From Candidatus Atribacteria bacterium UBA6251 (GTDB lineage Bacteria > Atribacterota > Phoenicimicrobiia > Phoenicimicrobiales > Phoenicimicrobiaceae), in NCBI GenBank assembly GCA_002441285.1, contig DJVR01000065.1, forward strand, positions 1 to 37,413: a stretch of DNA of 37,413 bases, written 5' to 3'. The notes below the pieces were generated by a model that was not told where the DNA came from, did no database searches, and was given only the letters and a program-made list of their open reading frames with translations. Numbering within the stretch: position 1 is the first letter of the stretch; each line of letters begins with the position of its first letter. The position numbers were made by a program, and so were the translations under genes. Of this stretch, positions 32,293-37,413 are shown piece by piece.

Positions 32293-33738
32293 GTGGCATT
32301 AGATGATAAAATGATGAGAGCACAATTCATTGTGCCCCTACGTATAATTACAATTAAAATTCAAAATTTAAAAAATGAGGTAAGAAAAATTACATCACCA
32401 GTTAAAATAATAAAAGAAGAAAAATTATCACCACCTCAGGTCTTAGTATTAGGATTTCTGACAGTAATTATCATAGGTACTATACTTCTTAACCTGCCTG
32501 CTGCTTCCAGCACAGGGAAGAGCGTCGGTTTTATTAATGCCCTTTTCACTGCCACTTCTGCCACCTGTGTAACTGGATTAATTGTCTTAGATACGGGGAA
32601 GGACTTCTCTACTTTTGGGCAACTAATCATTCTAATACTCTTACAATGTGGTGAATTAGGGATAATGACTATGTCCACTATGTTTGCCTTTTTAATGGGT
32701 AAAAGAATCTCTTTAAGGCAAAGATTAATAATGCAAGAATCCTTAAATCAATTTTCTATTGGCGGTTTAGTACGCTTAGCCAAATATATTTTGATATTTA
32801 CTGTAATTATCGAAGGTGTAGGGGCAACTATCCTGTTCTTTTCCTTTTACTGGCAAAGAATTTATTCCCCTGTTCAGGCATTATATCTGGGAGTCTTTCA
32901 TTCTATCTCCGCCTTTTGTAATGCTGGATTTTCTCTCTTCTCAGATAGTATAATGCGTTATAAAGGAGATTTAATCATTAATCTGACTTTTATAGCTCTA
33001 ATTATATTAGGAGGAATTGGATTTTTGGTGTTATTAGAACTTTTTCAATACGGAAAAAACGGCACTCTTTCTTTGCACGCCAATTTAGCTTTAAAAATCA
33101 GTCTCATACTTATTCTAATCGGTTTTATAGTTATATACCTTATAGAATCTAACAATCCTTTTACTCTGGGCAATCTTAATCTCTCAGAAAAGATATACGC
33201 TTCACTCTTCCAATCAGTTACTGCCCGTACTGCAGGTTTTAATACTATACATATTGGGAGTATGTTAAATCCCACCCTATTTTTAATTATAATATTAATG
33301 TTCATAGGAGCTTCTCCAGGTTCTACTGGCGGAGGAGTCAAAACCACTACCTTTGGCTTACTTATATTATATGTTTGGTCTTCCTTAACCGGGAAGGAAG
33401 AAATAAATCTTTTTAAGAGGAGAGTTTCTCCTAATATAATTCCTAAAGCATTAACCGTTATCACCCTTTCCCTCGCCCTGGTTACCATTATGACCATTCT
33501 ATTATCCTATGTAGAAGGAGAAAATTTCATAAAAATTTTATTTGAAGTTGTTTCTGCTTTTGGCACAGTAGGATTATCAACAGGTATCACTCCATCTTTG
33601 AGCGTAGCTGGTAAAATTATAGTTATCATCACAATGTTTACCGGAAGAGTCGGGCCTCTGGGTCTTGCTTTGGCATTGATTCAAAGGCGAGAACCAGAAG
33701 TAATTAAATATCCTGAAGAGAAAGTTATGGTAGGATGA
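32293..33738 (+). CDS. TrkH/KtrB-type potassium uptake protein, membrane subunit
   Basis: This 481-residue membrane protein has the four pore-loop repeats of the Trk/Ktr/HKT family: TSATCVTGLIV, SISAFCNAGFSLF, SVTARTAGFNT and SAFGTVGLSTG. It carries K+ (or Na+-coupled K+) into the cell with the RCK-domain gene at 34090. The first 32 residues or so come before the usual start of the family domain (SPPQVLVLGFL) and are read partly through a palindromic repeat (32320-32341). No good ribosome binding site precedes the GTG at 32293 or the ATGs at 32311 and 32314. A GAGGT at 32375-32379 has only an ATT nine bases after it. The true start is therefore uncertain. Confidence 0.9.
   Translation: MALDDKMMRAQFIVPLRIITIKIQNLKNEVRKITSPVKIIKEEKLSPPQVLVLGFLTVIIIGTILLNLPAASSTGKSVGFINALFTATSATCVTGLIVLDTGKDFSTFGQLIILILLQCGELGIMTMSTMFAFLMGKRISLRQRLIMQESLNQFSIGGLVRLAKYILIFTVIIEGVGATILFFSFYWQRIYSPVQALYLGVFHSISAFCNAGFSLFSDSIMRYKGDLIINLTFIALIILGGIGFLVLLELFQYGKNGTLSLHANLALKISLILILIGFIVIYLIESNNPFTLGNLNLSEKIYASLFQSVTARTAGFNTIHIGSMLNPTLFLIIILMFIGASPGSTGGGVKTTTFGLLILYVWSSLTGKEEINLFKRRVSPNIIPKALTVITLSLALVTIMTILLSYVEGENFIKILFEVVSAFGTVGLSTGITPSLSVAGKIIVIITMFTGRVGPLGLALALIQRREPEVIKYPEEKVMVG
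32320..32341. repeat. Palindromic repeat unit with CCCCTAC tail, inside the predicted start of the TrkH gene
   Basis: GCACAAT (32320-32326) and ATTGTGC (32329-32335) are 7-base arms with a 2-base loop, followed by CCCTAC. It shares the palindrome-plus-CCCCTAC design of the units at 33921 and 35283. As read, it encodes the residues AQFIVPL of the predicted transporter N-terminus. Confidence 0.65.
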
Positions 33739-33890
33739 AAATAAATTGACCAATTAGCCAATCTACCAATTCACCAATTGCCTTACATAGTAGTTTACCT
33801 GTTTACTGGTTAGCTAGTTTCCCGACCAATTTAGACGTTAGTAGGACAGGCTAAGTGAAGACAGCAAAGGCTTGTCGTAGAAATAAGTTG

Positions 33891-33910
33891 GGGTTCGATT
33901 TATCGAACCC
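33891..33910. repeat. Palindromic repeat, 9-base arms
   Basis: GGGTTCGAT (33891-33899) and ATCGAACCC (33902-33910) pair perfectly around a 2-base loop. It lies next to a second palindrome (33921) in the gap between the two potassium transport genes. The GGTTCGA word is not part of a tRNA: no acceptor or anticodon arms surround it. Confidence 0.6.
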
Positions 33911-33920
33911 GCAAGAAATC

Positions 33921-33944
33921 GGGGCGGATAAATCCGCCCCCTAC
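33921..33944. repeat. Palindromic repeat unit with CTAC tail
   Basis: GGGGCGGAT (33921-33929) and ATCCGCCCC (33932-33940) form a 9-base stem with an AA loop, followed by CTAC. The GC content is far above the surroundings. The design matches the units at 32320 and 35283. Confidence 0.65.
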
Positions 33945-34089
33945 CCAAAATAAGAATTATGATATAATGATATAATAATAAACTAACAGTTGAAAACCCG
34001 ATAACCGTAAACTTACAATTCGCAACTATAAACCCGTAATCTGTAATTTTAATTGGCGAATTGGTCAATTTTATAAGGAGGTAATTTTC

Positions 34090-34746
34090 GTGAAACAATT
34101 TATAGTTCTCGGTTTAGGCAGATTTGGTTCAGCAGTAGCCACCACCTTAGCAGAAATGGGATATGAAGTCCTGGGGGTAGATACTGATGTTGAAAGAGTA
34201 AATGGCCTAAAAAATAAAATTACTGAAGTTGTTCAGGCAGATATTTCTGATGAAAAGGTATTGACCGAACTAGGGGCAAAAAATTTTGACGCAGCAATTG
34301 TAGGAGTCGGCTCAAATTTAGAATCGAGTATCTTGACCACAATTATATTAAAAGAGATGGGAGTAAAATATATTATCGCTAAAGCCCAAAATAATTTTCA
34401 TGCAAAAGTTTTAGAAAAGATAGGAGTAGATAAAATAGTATTTCCCGAAAGAGATATGGGAATAAGAATTGCTCGGAGTTTAATTACCCCCAACATAAAG
34501 GATTATATAGAACTGGAACCTGATTATAGTGTTGTTGAGATTGAAGCCCCCTCTGATTTTGAAGATAAAACTTTAAGTGAATTAGACTTACGAAATAAAT
34601 ATGGAATAAACGTTTTGGCTATTAAAAGAGATGATAATTTCAACGTCTCCCCTCATGCAAAAGATGTAATAAAAAAAAGGGATTTTTTAATCGTAATAGG
34701 AGAGACTAAAAAAATTACTAAATTAGCCAATAAGTCTAACAAATAA
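34090..34746 (+). CDS. TrkA/KtrA-type potassium uptake regulatory subunit (RCK domain)
   Basis: This 218-residue cytoplasmic protein has an N-terminal Rossmann-type RCK domain (VLGLGRFGSAVATTLAEMG near 6-24, then the acidic LGVDTDVERV) and a C-terminal TrkA_C domain (about 135-215). Such proteins bind ATP/ADP or NAD and, in many Firmicutes, c-di-AMP through the C-terminal part, and they gate the TrkH/KtrB channel. The start is GTG with AAGGAGG eight bases upstream. The 351-base gap from its membrane partner is large for this gene pair and is filled with repeats. Confidence 0.93.
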   Translation: MKQFIVLGLGRFGSAVATTLAEMGYEVLGVDTDVERVNGLKNKITEVVQADISDEKVLTELGAKNFDAAIVGVGSNLESSILTTIILKEMGVKYIIAKAQNNFHAKVLEKIGVDKIVFPERDMGIRIARSLITPNIKDYIELEPDYSVVEIEAPSDFEDKTLSELDLRNKYGINVLAIKRDDNFNVSPHAKDVIKKRDFLIVIGETKKITKLANKSNK

Positions 34747-34766
34747 ATTAAAAATATTATTAAAAG

Positions 34767-35273
34767 ATGTATTTATTCGATAAAAAATTAAAAAAAAACT
34801 TTTATTTTTATATTATTCAAAGCATATTAGCCACTTTTTCATTGGTAATAATTTTTTATTTATTGAATATATTCACCCATACCGCTGTTGTTGCTTCTTT
34901 GGGAGCAACTACTTTTATAATCTTTGCTATGCCTAACTATACTACTGCTCAACCCAGGAAAGTTATAGGGGGACATCTAATCGGTATTATAATTGGAATT
35001 TTTTGCCTGCACCTTTCTTCTTTAAATTTTATAACCGATATTTTTTTTATCTCTAAAGAAATGATAGAAGTAATCATCCCAGCTCTATCTGTAGGATTAT
35101 CCATATTTATAATGGTTATTACTAATACCGAACATCCTCCCGCAGCTGGTACTGCCCTGGGAATAGCTGTACAAGGTTGGAATTATTCAACTATACTTAT
35201 CATCCTGATAACTTTAATCACCTTATCTATTATCAAATATCTATTAAAATCCTGGCTAAAAGATTTAGTTTAA
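34767..35273 (+). CDS. HPP family membrane protein
   Basis: This 168-residue protein has four to five hydrophobic segments. It carries the HPP signature, here TNTEHPPAAGTALGIAVQGW near residues 123-142, and the earlier VVASLGATTFIIFAMPNYTTAQPRKVIGGH (given only as location: residues 43-72). HPP proteins are membrane proteins of poorly known function; some plant and cyanobacterial members carry nitrite. It follows the RCK gene by 20 bases with no strong ribosome binding site, so it may depend on translation of that gene. The link to potassium transport is by position only. Confidence 0.85.
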   Translation: MYLFDKKLKKNFYFYIIQSILATFSLVIIFYLLNIFTHTAVVASLGATTFIIFAMPNYTTAQPRKVIGGHLIGIIIGIFCLHLSSLNFITDIFFISKEMIEVIIPALSVGLSIFIMVITNTEHPPAAGTALGIAVQGWNYSTILIILITLITLSIIKYLLKSWLKDLV

Positions 35274-35282
35274 ACATCCTTT

Positions 35283-35306
35283 GGGCACGATGCATCGTGC
35301 CCCTAC
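35283..35306. repeat. Palindromic repeat unit with CCCCTAC tail
   Basis: GGGCACGAT (35283-35291) and ATCGTGCCC (35294-35302) form a 9-base stem with a GC loop, followed by CTAC (35303-35306). It begins nine bases after the stop of the HPP gene and may also act as a 3' stabilising structure. Confidence 0.7.
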
Positions 35307-35683
35307 ATTACCACTCTGTTTACTTTTTGAAATGAATAACAAAAGGCAGAGGGATTTAAGGGAAGTTTACTCTCCTGACAATCTTGTTAATCTAAGTCGG
35401 TGATGTCTGGTAAACAATAATTTATTTGTATTTTTTATAATCTTATTATAAAATATTATTAAGACATTACCCTGCCTAAAACTATCTATTTTAATCTTAC
35501 CATTATATTAATTATAAAGGAGTTCCAATCCTTTTTACCTATCTTAGAATTGGCACATTACATAAAATCATTTTATTTTATCTTTAAGATAAGATACCCA
35601 AAAGAGAAATATTCTATAAAGAATAGTCTTAAAAAATAAGTAACTCTTCAGAAAAATATAAATTGATAAAAGGAGTTGAATGT
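35307..35683 (+). other. Gene-free stretch upstream of the ATP-grasp gene
   Basis: Besides the palindrome at 35283 this stretch holds a 15-base perfect palindrome (TTATCTT-T-AAGATAA, 35578-35592), a TATTCT/AGAATA pair just after it, and a weak hairpin (AAAGGA/TCCTTT near 35520). The palindrome lies about 90 bases before the start codon and could be an operator. No clear -35/-10 pair was found and no small ORF stands out. Confidence 0.4.
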
Positions 35684-36793
35684 ATGATAAAAAATATTTT
35701 GTTTGTTTATAATCAAGTAAGCAAAAAAGAAAAAAGAGGCATCTTTAGAGAATGTACTCTTATTGAAGAAATAGAAGTCATAACTCAGGCTTTGAGGGAG
35801 ACCGGTAATCGTATTTTTAATTTAGATCTTTTTACTCCTGAACAATTAGAAAAATTTGTAATAAGTTGTTCTCCTGTTGACCTAGCCTTTGTTTTAGCTG
35901 AAGGATATAAAGGTTTACCCCACACTCTATATAATGGGCAGGGTGCAGCTCTGGTACGTAAACAATTGAATAAATACGGAATACCCTGTAGCCTATCCAG
36001 TATAGAAAGCATGGAATTCTGCCGTAATAAAGATTTAACCTATACCAAACTTAAAGAGAAGAATATTTTAGTTCCTGAATATTTTGTTTTTGATACTCAT
36101 AAAAGATTTAACAGAGATAAAATACTTTATTTAGTTAAAAAAATCGGCTTCCCCCTAATGGTAAAACCAGCTGGAGGAGGAGATAGTATCGGTATTACTC
36201 CTAAATCGGTAGTACATAATTTACAGGAGTTAAAGAATAGATTTATTTCCCTAAAAAAAGAATTAGGTCGAGAAAGATTAATAATGGAAAAATATCTACC
36301 TGGTAGAGAATATACTGTCGGAGTACTAGGTAACAGAAATAAAAAATATATCTTGCCGATTATTGGTTTCCCCGAGAATCATGGGATAAGATATACCTCT
36401 ACCAAAAATAAAGAGAGTAAAATGAGGGACAAACTAAAAATTATTTATTTAGGAGATGAGAGATTTACCAAGCTTGCTCAGATTGCGATCAATACTTTTG
36501 ATGCAGTAATGGCAGATGATGTTATTAGAATTGATCTAAAAGAAGATGAATCTGGCCATATTTATGTAATTGATGTCAACGGTACTCCTGCCCTTCATCG
36601 CAAAAGTTCACTGGCTTTTATGGCCAGTCATTTAGGCATCAATCATAACAAATTGATTAAATTAGTCTTTTTTGAGAGTGTAATTAGAAATAATTTAATT
36701 CCTAATAATCTTTTAGAAGAGATGTTAGCAGAGGTTCATATAAAGCTAGCTACTTACTATAATTTTCAATATTTTGAAGAAACCATTATTTAA
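35684..36793 (+). CDS. ATP-grasp ligase related to D-alanine-D-alanine ligase
   Basis: This protein has 369 residues from the ATG at 35684, where AAGGAG sits eight bases upstream; a TTG seven codons earlier has no site. It has the Ddl/ATP-grasp layout: an N-terminal domain with NGQGAALVRKQLNKYGIP, the ATP loop KPAGGGDSIGI, the central EKYLPGREYTVGVLG and the metal-binding end YVIDVNGTPALHRKSSLA. Classical Ddl has an E-x-N-x-x-P-G metal motif; here D-V-N-G-T-P-A. Together with the unusual 220-300 region this means the substrate may not be D-alanine. It is not next to any peptidoglycan gene. Its stop lies four bases from the end of the converging ogt gene. Confidence 0.85.
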   Translation: MIKNILFVYNQVSKKEKRGIFRECTLIEEIEVITQALRETGNRIFNLDLFTPEQLEKFVISCSPVDLAFVLAEGYKGLPHTLYNGQGAALVRKQLNKYGIPCSLSSIESMEFCRNKDLTYTKLKEKNILVPEYFVFDTHKRFNRDKILYLVKKIGFPLMVKPAGGGDSIGITPKSVVHNLQELKNRFISLKKELGRERLIMEKYLPGREYTVGVLGNRNKKYILPIIGFPENHGIRYTSTKNKESKMRDKLKIIYLGDERFTKLAQIAINTFDAVMADDVIRIDLKEDESGHIYVIDVNGTPALHRKSSLAFMASHLGINHNKLIKLVFFESVIRNNLIPNNLLEEMLAEVHIKLATYYNFQYFEETII

Positions 36794-36797
36794 GTAA

Positions 36798-37358
36798 TTA
36801 ATTAGAATATCCTCGGGGAGTAATCTCCCAATCGATCATCTTTTTCTTTAAAGCAATACCCTTTCCCCCAGAAAATCCCCCTAATTTACCATCACTTCTA
36901 ATCACCCGATGACAGGGAATAATCAAAGGCAAAGGATTTTTTCTCATCATGTTTCCTACTGCTCTAAAAGCTCTGGGGAAACCCGCCTCTACAGCTATTT
37001 CTTGATATGATTTGAGGATTCCATAGGGGACCTTACTTACCGTACTAAGAACCTTCTTTTGAAAAGGAGTATATGATTTTAAATTTAACTGATAATCAAA
37101 AAAGTTTACTTTTTTACCTTTATAATACTCTTGAACTTCCTTAATTAAATCTAAAATTTTTGCCTTCTTCTCTTCTTCAGAATTATTACTTTCAAAAATT
37201 TTGAGGTTATTTTCTTCAGCAATCTTCTTCAGCTCAAAAATTATATCTTCTATTTTTTCTAGAGGTAAAATAAAAAAACGTAATCCCTCCTGGTTAAAGA
37301 TTACCCCTGCCCATCCCCAGGAAGTCGAAAAGATAGAATACTGAAAATTGTTTTCCAA
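36798..37358 (-). CDS. ogt: Methylated-DNA--[protein]-cysteine S-methyltransferase
   Basis: This 186-residue protein has the Ogt/AGT C-terminal domain: the helix-turn-helix with PFQKKVLSTVSKVPYGILKSY and GFPRAFRAVGNMMRKNPLPL, and the active site IIPCHRVIRSDGKLGGFSGG with acceptor C149. It repairs O6-methylguanine by moving the methyl group to that cysteine. The N-terminal half is weakly conserved, as is usual. The start is TTG (37358) with GAGGGGG eight bases upstream. It converges with the ATP-grasp gene with only four bases between stops and no terminator. Confidence 0.92.
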   Translation of the reverse strand: MENNFQYSIFSTSWGWAGVIFNQEGLRFFILPLEKIEDIIFELKKIAEENNLKIFESNNSEEEKKAKILDLIKEVQEYYKGKKVNFFDYQLNLKSYTPFQKKVLSTVSKVPYGILKSYQEIAVEAGFPRAFRAVGNMMRKNPLPLIIPCHRVIRSDGKLGGFSGGKGIALKKKMIDWEITPRGYSN

Positions 37359-37381
37359 AGAATAATTCCCCCTCTTTTGAA

Positions 37382-37413
37382 TGTGTGATATATTTTCTGT
37401 AAAAGTGAATAAA
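37382..37413 (+). repeat. Probable IS256-like terminal inverted repeat at the window edge
   Basis: The last 32 bases match the left end of the decayed IS element: 25 of 30 bases agree between 37382-37411 and 19414-19443, including the whole core TTTTCTGTAAAA (37393-37404 and 19425-19436). The window probably ends just inside another copy of the same element. Confidence 0.6.

Larger units (their letters stand above)
33743..34072. repeat. Intergenic segment bounded by near-perfect 20-base inverted repeats
   Basis: The left end (33743-33762) reads AAATTGACCAATTAGCCAAT. The right end (34051-34070) in reverse complement reads AATTGACCAATTCGCCAATT; over their common part they differ at one base. 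Between them lie further CCAATT-type words, two palindromes (33891-33944), a GATATAAT direct pair and CCGTAA-type words. It separates two genes that normally sit close together, so it looks inserted. No transposase is encoded, which would fit a small non-autonomous element, but this is inference. Confidence 0.55.

Noticed and set aside
33885..33915. tRNA-like word GGTTCGA
   Set aside because: It belongs to a perfect palindrome and lacks the acceptor, D and anticodon arms.
33838..34098. 86-residue minus-strand ORF between the potassium genes
   Set aside because: It is read through palindromic and word-like repeats and has no ribosome binding site or family resemblance.

Overview
The window is AT-rich bacterial DNA with strong AGGAGG-type ribosome binding sites and several TTG or GTG starts. 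Gene content suggests an anaerobe: a tungsten/molybdenum-type aldehyde:ferredoxin oxidoreductase with its polyferredoxin, a KduI/KduD uronate pathway, SpoVS and Asp23 without other sporulation genes, and KtrAB-type potassium uptake. A low-GC Firmicute-like lineage or Atribacterota would fit. This is an inference from gene content only, and the lineage is not certain.

Region by region. (1) 1-0.6 kb, plus strand: the end of one short chromate-transporter half and a complete second half. (2) 0.7-10.2 kb, minus strand: iclR-type regulator, kduI, kduD, a metallo-beta-lactamase/rhodanese protein, a 30-residue ORF, a split YeeE/YedE thiosulfate-type transporter, a glutamine cyclotransferase, a fusion of glycerol-1-phosphate dehydrogenase with a HAD-IIA phosphatase, an AEC transporter, a MoaD/ThiS sulfur carrier and a 30-residue ORF. 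(3) 10.4-19.2 kb, minus: DUF4342, a SERCA-like Ca2+ P-type ATPase, DUF456, AOR, ferredoxin, dihydrolipoyl dehydrogenase and a DUF4384/triple-PEGA surface protein. (4) 19.4-20.4 kb: a decayed IS256-family element. (5) 20.6-24.6 kb: HU (plus), then Asp23, SpoVS, a B12-type radical SAM protein with a small exported protein, and an FmdB zinc ribbon (all minus). (6) 24.7-31.5 kb, minus: a three-gene cluster of exported proteins built around a 1031-residue TPR-CHAT (caspase-like) protein. (7) 31.5-35.3 kb, plus: TrkH/KtrB, TrkA/KtrA and an HPP membrane protein, with short palindromic repeats scattered between them. (8) 35.7-37.4 kb: an ATP-grasp ligase (plus), Ogt (minus), and at the edge a 30-base sequence matching the end of the IS256-like element.

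Working together: KduI and KduD convert unsaturated-uronate products to 2-keto-3-deoxygluconate under an IclR-type repressor. The MBL-rhodanese and YeeE/YedE genes look like a persulfide/thiosulfate module, but two of its parts appear shortened. AOR and its ferredoxin would oxidise aldehydes to acids. The most original items are the G1P dehydrogenase-phosphatase fusion, the exported CHAT cluster whose two companions share a DPxxxFSF-type domain, and the potassium locus, where palindromic repeats lie between the genes and at the predicted N-terminus of the channel subunit. No CRISPR array, rRNA or tRNA was seen.
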